NCBI RefSeq assembly: GCF_048544455.1
Contig: NC_133537.1
Location: forward strand, 314,608,238 to 314,672,237
Source of the DNA: Silene latifolia
Taxonomy: Eukaryota > Streptophyta > Magnoliopsida > Caryophyllales > Caryophyllaceae
DNA length: 64,000 nt
Direction: 5' to 3'
The position numbers and the translations under genes are program-made. A model generated the notes under the pieces. It was not told where the DNA came from. It saw only the letters and a program-made list of their open reading frames with translations, and made no database searches. How positions within the stretch are numbered: position 1 is the stretch's first letter; every line of letters begins with the position of its first letter. Below are positions 23,946 to 34,830 of this stretch, piece by piece.

Positions 23946-25476
23946 ATGGTCGAGGAACATGACATAGATGACATTCTACTCTTAACGAGTAGTGAACCCG
24001 CAACCTATAAAGGTGCCATGACTAGTTCTGACTCAAAGCTATGGCTTGAGGCCATGCAATCCGAGATGGACTCCATGTATGAGAACAACGTATGGGATCT
24101 TGTTGACTTACTTGCTAAGGTTCGTCCCCTTCAATGCAAATGGCTTTACAAGATAAAGCATTTCGTGGAAGGTCAACAAGATATCTATAAAGCACGACTA
24201 GTTGCTAAAGGTTTCACCCAAGTGCCAGGTTTGCACTACGATGAGATTTTTGCACCCGTAGTCATCTTTGCGTTCTATTCGGATAATCTTAGCGATTGCC
24301 GCTTTTCATGACTATGAAATCTGGCAAATGGACGTGAAAACCGCCTTCTTAAACGGTTTTTTGGAGGAAGAGTTGTACATGGTACAACCCGAAGGTTTCA
24401 TCGATCCGATACATCCTAAGAAAGTGTGCAAACTTAAGCGTTCCATTTATGGACTTAAGCAAGCATCTCGGAGTTGGAATCATCGCTTCGACCAAGTGAT
24501 TAAAGAAAATGGATTTACTCGATCGGTCGAGGAACCATGTCTTTATATCAAGTCGAGTGGGAGCAAGATTGTCTTCCTAATATTGTATGTCGATGACATA
24601 CTCCTGATTGGGAATGACATACCTCTCTTAACTTCGGTGAAAGTATGGTTGAAAAACCATTTCCAGATGAAAGATCTGGGTGAGGCACAAAGAATTTTGG
24701 GCATCCGTATCTATCGAGATAGATCACGTCGGATGTTATCTCTCAGTCAGGAGTCTTACATAGACAAAGTCCTAGAGAGATTCAGCATGACTAACTCCAA
24801 AAAGGGGTTTCTTCCTATGGCTCCAGGGGTGCATTTGAGCAAGTCTCAGGCACCAGAGACACCGGAAGAGAAAGAGCGCATGACACGGATTCCTTATGCC
24901 TCGGCTATAGGATCAATCATGTATGCCATGATATGCACACGTCCGGACGTGGCATATGCATTGAGTATGACAAGTCGATTCCAACAAAGATCAGGTGAAT
25001 CACATTGGATGGCTGTCAAGAACATTCTTAAGTACTTACGGAGGACTAAAGATTGGGCATTGACTTATGGAGGCGAACAAAAGCTATGCGCAACCGGTTA
25101 CGCAGATGCTAGCTTCCAAACGGATCGAGATGACTCGAAATCTCAGTCTGGATTCGTTTTACTCTTAATGGCGCTGCATCGGTGGAAGAGTTCCAAACAA
25201 AACGTTACAGCAGATTCTACGACCGAGTCCGAGTACTATGCCGCGTCCGAAGCTACAAAGGAAGCGATATGGATGCGTCAATTCTTACATGGACTATCCG
25301 TAGTGCCTAGTTCTAATGACCCGATCACCATCTATTGTGACAATAGAGGTGCCATCTTCCAGGCTAAGGAGCCCAAGTCTAGCAACAAGTCTAGACATGT
25401 ACAACGGAAAGCTCATCTAATCCGAGATTACGTGGAGCAAAAGGAAGTAGTGATAGAAAAGATTGCTACGAGATGA
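23946..25476 (+). pseudogene. copia reverse transcriptase and RNase H
   Basis: The RT begins with the usual YKIKHFVEGQQDIYKARLVA segment (about 24148) and shifts frame near 24290. It then runs unbroken for 402 codons: QMDVKTAFLNGFLEEELYM, the catalytic YVDDILLIGND (about 24586), then RNase H with GYADASFQTD, TADSTTESEYYAASEA and YCDNRGAIF, ending at 25476. All catalytic acidic residues I can place are present, so only the frameshift separates this part from an intact domain. Confidence 0.9.
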
Positions 25477-26358
25477 TAATATAGCGAGATCCTCTCACTA
25501 AACCATTACGACAAGATAAGCATGAAGGGCATGTTAATTCCATGGGAATTAAACGTGTTCCTGAGTTGTAGTACTCTTTTTATGGACTAGATTCATTCTC
25601 TTTTGTACTCCATACGACATCATCGTTTTGATATTTATATATTTTGTTTTTCATGTGGAATTTGTACGACAATTTTGAACACCACAAAGTGAACTGAACA
25701 AACATTATATTTTTGCTCCTTAATTGCCCACATGAGCTTATAACTCTGGAGATTATTTTGTGACGTTGGTTGATGGTGGGTTCAACGAGCCATAAGTCAA
25801 ACGGTTGACTGACCAATCACAGAGGCGAGTTATACGGATATCTCGTAGGACACAATTGTGACATCGACGTGGAGTCCTAAATGTTTTATAACATTCGGTG
25901 CCTTGGCCGTGGATAGGACCTCCATGGTGATCCTAAGAGTCGATTCTTTTGACTATCGATTGTCTCTTGAGACTAAGGCAGATTTTGGGTGACTTTGGTT
26001 TCTTTCTCACGGTCATCCGTAACAGGGGGCCAAGTAGATTTTTTTCTGGGTCATTTCATGCTTGCTTAGATCGGAAGGAGTCGAGTTGAAGGAAATATTC
26101 AGCCTTTATCGGGTACTCGATATTTCTCAGGGCCACTCGAGGAGTCAGAATCGAAATGCATGGCCATGCTCGGATACGGATTCGTTTTATCAGTTAAGTT
26201 ACTCTCTAGTCGGGGAAACCACTCTTGATACAGATCGATTGTAAAATACGACCTTTGCGGATCCGGATCTGCAAATTGTTTTACATTGAGTGGGAGAAAT
26301 TTTAAATGAATATGAGAATTGGTTATCGCACATACACTTGTACGGACAAGTGGGAGTT
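25477..26358 (+). other. copia 3' untranslated region with polypurine tracts
   Basis: No coding sequence continues here. A polypurine tract GAGTGGGAGAA (26288-26298) lies 60 bp upstream of the 3' LTR, and a second one, CAAGTGGGAG (26347-26356), directly abuts it. The DNA between them includes an ACTTGTACGGACAAGT hairpin. Confidence 0.7.
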
Positions 26359-27412
26359 TGTTGGAGGTGGTGTCCTCCAGTTAGTGCGGATAACGTCATT
26401 GCACGTACACTTGTACGGACAAGTGGGAGCTTGTTGGGGCTGGTGTCCTTTACAGTTAGTGCAAGGACTTACAAATCTCTAAAAGGATCAAAGGGCATAC
26501 TTTTGGTATTATTATCAGTTGATCCACGTTTATCAATAACGGTTGGCTTGCTAGATAAGTTTGACGTTATTGTCATACAGATGGAGGTGATCAACTGGTC
26601 CCTAAAAGTCACACCTATAGGATACGTTTGAGAGATGTGACAAAGATGAAAATACGATCATGTTGATGCCAAATTTGACTAACCGAGTTAGTCGGAGTTA
26701 TTGACTAGTAATTAGTCAAATGCGATGTTGAGACAATTATTTAATACGGATTAAATAATAATGGCTAAGACGAATTAAGCAGTTAATTCGTAAATTGAAT
26801 ATAAACGATTTATATTTGATTAATGTATATTGAATTAATTATACAATATTGTCTTTGTCGGACATGTATTAATATTTCAACTAATCCGTGTTATTAGTCG
26901 ATGTATTAATAACCGATAACCGATGAAGATTTATAATAAAACCCGTCATATACATTTTAGCGGAATTGATCGGACCACAAGTTAAAAATGAGGAGAAAGT
27001 AGAAAGCCCACTCCCTCCTCTCATGACCCGCGGACCGAGACAACAAAAGGAGAGGCTCCCTCTCCTTTTGACCTAAGGATTCATTTTTACATGAAAATTA
27101 GGGTTTTGAGGAGTATTTTTCTCTGAAAAACCTAGATCTCACATCGAATAACCTCACAATAGCTCTCTCGATATTGCAAGTCAATTAGAGAGCATTTCTA
27201 GCACAAGGGCATAGTCTCAGACGGTCTTGGGTGCAACGATTAGGAGGAAATCTCTGTTGATTTCTGTTCTTTACGCCGCACATCAAAGGACCCGAGGTTG
27301 ATTCTTAAACTTTATCGTTTTCTATTGTATTTCGTTTATGACTATAAATCGCATGTTGTATTTACGTTATAATCCTTAAAATTAAGGGAATTTTTACGGA
27401 TATTTCCCGACA
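26359..27412 (+). repeat. 3' LTR of copia element (1054 bp)
   Basis: It begins TGTTGGAGGTGGTGTCC and ends GATATTTCCCGACA. It matches the 5' LTR throughout, including the internally duplicated start, with about 20 differences by eye, among them short indels near 26640, 27265 and 27393. Confidence 0.95.
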
Positions 27413-27417
27413 GATTA

Positions 27418-30400
27418 TACACTTCATCAGATGATATTTCAGTTCACTTTCGGCAATTTGCGCGTTTGTATAATAACTTATTTGCATACAGCTCAATTGG
27501 AGGGCGGTTTGATTAACAAACACTTAAAGGGATCTATGTGTTTAAGATGCAAGATCAAATGTATCACAATGTCCCTGACTTAGTTCCCCGGGGCAGTAGT
27601 CCAAAATACCTACACCTTTACTTTTATGATGGCCAGCATGAAGCTGCGAACCATACAACATGCTTTAAAGAACTTGACCGTGCTGTTATTGATATCCTAA
27701 CGAGGATAACTCAATCAATTCCCTATGCTCTGTTTTTCTGATCATTGAAAGAGATCAATGTTACTGAAGAAACATAAATACTCCTAACCAAGAATCCTTC
27801 TCAAGACCAGCGTGTAAGCAATGCTCCTACTTCTGACGAATTTACTGCCGTATGGTCTGAAGACACTACATGAGGAGAGACCAAAGGACCACACATCTTG
27901 GTTACTAGCCATTCACAAGCGTTGATGCGTGTCTATAATATGATGTTTTACATCTTTATTTCCACGTATTTTATGTCTATTATATGTAGTTTATTCTACT
28001 ATTTCCCCTATTTCTGTCTACTCTCGTATTTTTATGTAATATTGCAGATTATTGCGGAAATGAGCAGAAAATGAGCCAAATCTTGACCCCGAAAGCTAAG
28101 CTTAGGAAGGACATGAATATTTGACTCGGACTTGAAGTTTAGAATGCATTTCAAGGCCTGAAAGGTGTATTTGCGTGAGCTTTAGAAGCGGATTGCCAGC
28201 TACAGTGGTCTATAGACTGACCTACATGGTCTATAGACCATCAGAATGCTTCTCGATATTGCAGGCTGTTTAAGATGGCTATATCTCGAGTTCTAGAGCA
28301 GATAACCGAGTGATTCCAATTGGAGGTGAAAGCTTATCCTCTTAGCTTTCCAACGCCGTGTAGAACGCCTGATTTGACCAAGTAACGAAGAAATGGCAGC
28401 TGTTTTAAGATCGGTGCGCGCTGCAGGAATCGTCAGAATGCAATTACAGACAGGTTGTTGGTCGATGGTCGATCGACTGGTCCAAGTGGTCGATCGACCA
28501 CTCCACGAGTCTGACGAGAATTTAAAGACGAGATTTAGAAGCCCATTGTATATTAGGTTTAGGAATAAGAAGTTGCGTGATATTCCTATATAACGTAGCT
28601 CTAGTTTTCAGAATATGCATCCAGTTTTTATCAGTTTTAGATCATAAAACAATTAGGGTTCTTGAGATTATTGTTCTTTCATTAATAAAGTTTCTGTTTT
28701 GCATTCGATCTTTCCTTCACAATTCCTCTTCACGGTACCTTTCTGTTCTTATATTCAGTTTCATTACTTTGTTCATTTGTAGTATAGAATTGCTAGAGTA
28801 GTAATCCCAAAAGCCAATTATCGTTTATTGTTATTTGCTTATTTAATTATTTCAAGCATGAATACAGTAGTTTTAATCGTTAATCTTGTTGTTGTTTTTA
28901 CCAATATCATGAGTAGCTAAATTATTCGTGCTAGGAATTAGGGAATCCATGGCGTCATGAGTTAATTTTATTTAGTCTAGGTTGAACCCGTGCCGGCCTT
29001 ATTTACCTTTGTGAGATTTTTACCCCTTGCTAGATTGAGAAATTAGCAAAGTTTGACTTCTTGCAAGTAATTGGAAAGACTATAGTGCGAAAGTAATTAG
29101 GTTTCTTTCTAGGGTGAAAAAGAGACCGAAAGGTTTAATTTGAATAGGGACTTAGACGACCTATTTGACATCCTGAGACGGTATTGGATAGACCTTGACT
29201 TTACTAGAATGGCCCTTAAGCCATGGTGAACCGAAATTCCTAGCTACCTTTTATTATTTACTTAAACTTCATTTAATTTTCGGTAGTTAGTATAGAATCA
29301 AGCAACCAAAACACCCCCCTTATTTGTTACTTCTAGACTGAAATATAGAACAACTAAAATTCCCTTCCTCCCTGCGGATCGACCCTGACTGCCACTAGCT
29401 TCTGTTAGTAGTATTTAGGTTATAAATATTATTTTTGGTACTAAACGACGGTATCAAGCGTCACATAGGATTATGCATTATTATGGATGTTATGATCCTC
29501 TACAATATCCTCTACTCTTCTCTAAAGGAGAATGTGGGTGACATCAAGGGCTAAAGAAAAATGATGTTCAATCTAGGGCAGGACCAAGTATACAGAATGA
29601 AACACCGCCTCCAATGAGCTTTCCAAATGCCAAAACTCTTCTAGAAGCAGAGGCATAGCGTAAGTTTTTTGTACAAACCTATTCTAATTCTGGGTTATCT
29701 CTTATAAGATTTTACTGTAGTTACACCAGTGTAACTTGACTCTAAAGTAATCATATTGTTTTGTTTAGAGAGTTCTCAAGCAAAAAAGACCGGGGAGTGG
29801 AATGTGTCTTGCCGAGAATATTATTGCTATAAGCTCCAGAATAGGCCAGGAAATATGATGCTCAGAGCTGGGAGATGCTTACAACAATATATTGTTGACA
29901 TGTACGTAAAATTAGAGAACACCCGATTAGACTTCCTCAGGCACAACCAGGAAACTATAAGATCGGAATTGTATCAAGGCTTGCTTGACACAATTGATGC
30001 TGGAGAGCAATAGGCAGCTAACGTAGGAAGACGAGTTATTCTGCCAGCAACTTACATTGGAGGACCTAGAGATATGAAAAGGAGGTACTTAAATGCAATG
30101 CCTCTTGTGCAACGGTATGGCAAACCAGGTTTCTTTGTAACAATAACTTGCAATTTAAATTGGCCTGAGATTAAAAATGAACTAGCACAAGGAGAAGAAG
30201 CTCAGAACCATCCAGATATTGTAGCTAGAGTTTTCAGAGCTAAATTGATAGCTTTGTTAAAAAATAGTTGAAGACAAGATTTTTGGAGAAGTTGCTGCGT
30301 TTGTATACGTCATCGAATTCCAGAAAATAGGGTTACCTGATGCACATCTTCTACTGATTATGAAGCCTGGCAGCAAAATGAATTGCCCAGCTGATTTTGA

Positions 30401-31551
30401 TAAATTTGTGTCTGCTGAGATACCTCCAGAGTCCAGTGAAAACCTTCACAGGGCAGTGCTAAAGCATATGATGCACGGTCCATGTGGTAAATTAGACCCT
30501 GACTGTTCATGTATGAAACATCCAAACAAGTTGGGCCATTGCAACTTGCAAGTATTCGTATCCTAAGCCATATGCGTTTGAAACCACTAACAGTGATGAT
30601 GGTTATCCAGTCTACAGGCGGAGAAGGACGGGTGAAAATGTTAAGATAAGAGGTAAAACTCTTAACAACCGATGGGTCATTCCATACAATCCATATCTTA
30701 TGGATCTCTTCGACTGCCACTTAAACGTGAAAGTCTGCTCTACTATTCAAGCAGTCAAATATTTATACAAATATGTTTACAAAGGTCACGATAGGATATC
30801 ATTCAATGTTCCAGCAGAAGGTGAAGTGAGATTAGTAGATGAGATTGAAGAATACCAGTCTGGTCTTTCGGTTTCTCATGTAGAGGCAATTTGACGCATA
30901 TATGGGTTTGATCTTTTTGAAATACATCCACCGGTCATGCCACTTCCCGTCCATCTCCAAGGAATGCAGACAATACAGATGAGGCCCAATGAAAATTTGA
31001 CACATGTAGTCTCTAACAAAAAGCGAATAAGAACACCGTTGACTGAATTCTTCAGAATCAATATTGCAAATGTTAATAAAACAGACCCTAAGTACTTATA
31101 TGGTAATTGCACTGAACATTACCGGTGGGATACAACAGAAAGATAATGCTTCAAGCGAAAACCAAAGGCCTTTGTAATAGCCAGACTTGTGTTTGTCGCT
31201 CCTTCAGAAGGAGAATGGTATTTTCTGCGGATGGTACTTGCGCACGTGATCGCGCCTACTTCTTTTGAAGATCTTAAAAATGTCGACGGCTATCAATGCT
31301 CAACCTTCCATGAAGCTGCGCTAAAAAAAAAACTGGTAGAGGACGATAATATGGTAAAGTTGTGCCTCGATGAGGCAACAACGGTTCAAATGCCAGCTAC
31401 TTTGCGCCAACTATTTGCAACTCTACTTATTTTCTGTCGGCCAAAAGACCCAGTTGCACTATGGGATAAATATTACACTCCACTTTCAGAAGATTATTCA
31501 AGGGAACATCCAAATGATGCTTACACTACAAGGCTCCTAACAGTATATTGA
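27418..31551 (+). pseudogene. Helitron Rep (HUH nuclease) domain, after the copia insertion
   Basis: Excluding the solo LTR, this part holds the Helitron-like N domain: CREYYCYKLQNRPGNMML, YIVDMYVKLENTRL, then RRVILPATYIGGPRDM and YLNAMPLVQRYGKPGFF. The HUH motif, normally GLPHAHxLL in plants, reads GLPDAHLLL at 30330-30356, losing the first metal-binding histidine. The tyrosine motif is kept (KYLYKYVYKGHDR, 30757-30795). In-frame stops occur near 30012, 30270, 30565, 30894, 31144 and 31551, some with frame changes. Ancestral function: nicking and strand transfer at Helitron ends. Now inactive. Confidence 0.88.
27923..29456 (+). mobile_element. Solo LTR, Athila-like Ty3/gypsy, 1534 bp
   Basis: It begins TGATGCGTGTCTATAATATG and ends TACTAAACGACGGTATCA. 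The exact 5-bp duplication AGCGT flanks it (27918-27922 and 29457-29461). The 3' end with GCGGATCGACCCTGACTGCC resembles LTR ends of Athila-type elements. It lies inside the Helitron Rep frame; excision in silico of LTR plus one duplication restores the frame leading into RIMHYYGCYDP. It contains GGTCGATCGAC and GGTCGATCGACC palindromes at about 28475-28500, and GGTCTATAGACC at about 28230. Confidence 0.93.
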
Positions 31552-33118
31552 TTAGAGCAAGATGTCGAAGCCATTGGGAAATCCTTTAAGAGTTTGGGCT
31601 TAGAACATCTGATTAACCCTCAAGATTTAATATTTCAGCGATCACAAGATATACTTAATGCACTAAATGCACCTGTTCCAGACGAATGCGTAGTATGTCG
31701 CAATTCATTGAACGCAGAACAGCAAGAGGCTTTCAACATGATAGTTGAACATGTCAGAGACAACAAACCTGGTGCATTTTTTGTTGATGGGCTAGGTGGC
31801 ATTGGTAAAACTTACTTATACAATGTTTTGTATGCAGAGGTTCGGTTGATGAATAAAATTGTACTTCCTACTGCTACGTCAGGGATTGCTGCAGCAAACA
31901 TACCATCTGAGAGGACTACTGCTTCAAGGTTTAAACTCCCTTTAGATTTAGAAATCTCGTTATCCTGTGCTGTGCCAAAACAAGGAAGCATTGATGCCTT
32001 AATACGAGCAACCAGTTTGATTATATGGGACAAGGCTTATATGGCCCGGAAAGAGAATGTTGTTGCATTGGACCAACTATTGCGAGATCTGTGCAACCCT
32101 GATATCATGTTTGGCGGCAAATTAATTGTGTTGGGGGGGGGGGAGGGGATTTCCGTCAAGTCCTCCCAGTAGTACGAAATAAATCTATCCGTGAGGTGGT
32201 TAACTCCAGCATGGTGGCTTCAGAGATTTGGCCTCACCTTATTAAATTCCGACTAACTGTAAATGTAAGGGCTAGAACTGATCCAGAATTTTCAGAATTC
32301 TTATTGTCTCTTCGAAATGCGAGCTCCAAACCCGTGAATCTGAATTAGTTGAACTGCCAGATAGAATTGTGCTTGATACAGCTCAAGTAGGATTAGATCT
32401 TATTAGTACAGTTGCTAATACTGTTTATCTTGATTCTGATATCAACGATATGGGGACAAGTATATTCAACCGCGGATCAATACTTACACGCATGAATGAA
32501 GACGTTGACGATATTAATACATTTATGATTAACAAACTCCCAGGAGAAGTCATCATGTATAGAGGGTTTGATTCATTTCTCACAGATGACTGCAAGGTAT
32601 ACCCTTCAAAATTTATAAATAAGCTCAATCCAGGAGGAATGAGTCCTTATGAGCTCATCCTTAAAACAAATTGTCCAGTCATCTTTCTCAGGAATCTACT
32701 CCCATCTGCAGGACTGTGCAATGGTACTAGACTAATTTGCACAGAATTTGCACCAAATATGATTGAATGCATCATCACCAGTGGCCATTATAGCGGTGAA
32801 CATGTATTTATTCCTCGTATAAAAATGCGTCCATCAAGCTCTTGTAACTATCCATTCTAGTTCCAGCATAATCAGTTCCCCCTTAAACTTAGTTTTGCAA
32901 TGACTATCAACAAGTCACAGGGACAGACGCTAGAACAAGTTGCTGTCTATCTTCCAAGACCCTGCTTCTCCCCAGGGCAGCTCTATGTTGCTGTTTCACG
33001 AGTTCGAGAAGCAAACAAGGTAACTGTCATGACTGCATCAACAGACCATGATTCTCATAAAAACTCTATCAAGAACATTGTTTCTTTTGAAGTACTGAAG
33101 CTTGCAGGAATCATCTAA
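31552..33118 (+). pseudogene. Helitron PIF1-family helicase domain
   Basis: This domain would unwind DNA during rolling-circle transposition. Walker A is GLGGIGKT (31789-31812), preceded by NSLNAEQQEAFNMI. Walker B reads IIWDKAYM where the family has IIWDEAPM, so the catalytic glutamate is a lysine (32032-32034). A run of 11 G (32133-32143) lies where LGGDFRQ should be coded and shifts the frame. Later motifs are present in other frames: PGEVIMYRGFDSF, FLRNLLPSAGLCNGTRL, then FAMTINKSQGQTLEQVAVYL and LYVAVSRVREANKV, ending at 33118. The number of breaks shows long neutral decay. Confidence 0.9.
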
Positions 33119-34830
33119 ACCACTCCACCATCTAAATAATTGCTTCATTATCAGTAGCATGTTTACCAGGGACAGTCATATTGCCATTTTGAAGATGAAC
33201 TTTGATGATGCATTGCTGGTTACTCCTAATCAATGACAACTTGCTGCATATACTGCACTCTTAGAACAACCATGCTACTACGCCAACCTATGTGCTCATA
33301 ACATATATGAGTCTGCGGTTGGCCGTACAGTAACAAGGACTTTAATTGTATTTTTGACTATAACAAAGTATGTTCTATATCATGCAGTATACTTTCTAAC
33401 CCTCTCTACTCTGCTTTGGTGTTTACCATCTTTGCAAATTAATATCCAAATATAAACTTTTTATTAGCTAATGTTTAGATAATAACCAGAGTATAAACTG
33501 ATAATTACCTAAAAACTGAGATTGATTTACATAAAATAACCAAACAATAAGACTTGGCCATATCAGCAGCTAACCAAATCTCAGGGATATGTGATTCTTA
33601 ACAAATTAATACTTATTAGAAAGATTTCAGACTACTACAAACTTTAATACTTCATACTTAAAACAAAGCTCTTAAAATAACTCATATCTACAATTGACCA
33701 AATTCCTTAAATATAGGAAAAGAGAAGCAAATTGGTTCTTACCGCATAATTTGCAATGTACTATCTTAGAAAATATTGAATATATCTAACATACTAAAAC
33801 AGTGTTGTAGTCATACCAAGCCACACATATGAACCTCAACTGTTCATTCTTGATTAAAAAAAATACATTTACAACAACCCATTATACAAAATAGCACTAT
33901 TCTTACCCTATTCTCTACTAGGTATGCTCTCAATTGCTTCTAACAGTACACCTAAAAAGCAAAACTTACCTCACATGATTCAGTAACAGTATTAACTAAT
34001 ATTACACTCCACCTTTATTACCTATCTAAATATACTTCTACTTACAATCACACCACTCTCCAACTTCTCTCTAAGCTCAAAGCAGTTGAAGAAATACCAT
34101 AACATCTTCAAGTACGGAATCCGAAACACAGATATGCTTATCTTTTCTCTCTAAATTCCAGTTACATTACATTTATTAACTCTTGCTACTCATGTTTAGT
34201 TTAATGTCATTGTTATTTCTATCTATATTCAGTCTTCATCCTTATAATAAACAGAGCAATAAAACTCAAGTTAACATTTAAAGTAGTTAGGGTTAAACTT
34301 TTTAGGTTAGTCAGATAATATGTAGATAAAAATCATTTCATTATTGTTTCCTTATGATCTGCAAATGTTTATACATATAAACCAACACAACAAAAACATA
34401 TTACAACAGAGTTTAGAATTCAAAACATTGCTAAAGTATAGTCTTCATATACTATATCAGAGGTTTTAATCAACCGCCAAACAAATGATTCTTTAAAGTA
34501 TAGTGATGCTGATAGTTCATATGAGTATAGCCAAATTAGAATTCCTAACTGATATAAAATTTCCTTCAATTAATCACAAATCTAAAATAAGAAGCTTGCA
34601 TATAGTTCACCTAATCTTAAATCTAAATTACAGATATGTATTTATAGTAGATGATGTTAAGCTTAATGTAGTTCAGTTCAATAGATCATACTACATATGT
34701 GATATTAATATTGTTGTCAAGGGTTTTAAATTGTAGATTACTGCATCTGCTTTAACTAGTACAGTAATACATCTTCCCTGATACAATTGGCCTATGTTGA
34801 GTTTGGATATGTTTCTTATCCTGCAACAGA
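33119..34830. other. Non-coding spacer between helicase and RPA-like gene
   Basis: AT-rich, with no credible exon. It holds one inverted copy (34387-34562) of a sequence found twice near 39400-40070. Confidence 0.5.
34387..34562 (-). repeat. Inverted copy of the 39.4-kb repeat
   Basis: The reverse complement of this stretch aligns with 39397-39572 and with 39891-40065, sharing GGAATTCTAATT, CTATACTCATATGAACTATCAGCATCACTA and TATAGTATATGAAGACT. Identity looks like about 85 percent by eye. With the direct copies 5 kb away it makes a large inverted repeat across the RPA-like gene. Confidence 0.8.

Larger units (their letters stand above)
18601..27412 (+). mobile_element. Ty1/copia LTR retrotransposon, near full length, 8812 bp
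   Basis: LTRs at 18601-19650 and 26359-27412 bracket a primer-binding site, long leader, gag, protease, integrase, reverse transcriptase and RNase H in copia order (integrase before RT). The 5-bp target duplication GATTA lies at 18596-18600 and 27413-27417. Removing element and duplication rejoins a Helitron replicase reading frame. By eye the LTRs differ at roughly 20 positions in about 1050, so the insertion is much younger than the Helitron. The polyprotein frame is broken in several places, so this copy is not autonomous. Confidence 0.96.
18088..33118 (+). pseudogene. Helitron Rep/helicase gene, interrupted by two retroelements
   Basis: Helitrons move by a rolling-circle mechanism using a fused HUH nuclease and PIF1-family helicase. 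Candidate exons are 18088-18178, 18257-18330 and 18407-18600, with AG acceptors and GT donors. The last contains CTKCFAKRFVYESKTFCCGDG, the zinc-finger-like start of plant Helitron replicases. Coding sequence resumes after the copia element at 27418 (FRQFARLYNNLFAYSSIGG; LHLYFYDGQHEAAN), is cut again by a solo LTR, and resumes at 29462 (RIMHYYGCYDPLQYP). The Rep part ends near 31551 and the helicase at 33118. Several stops and frameshifts are present besides the insertions, so the gene is dead. Confidence 0.88.
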
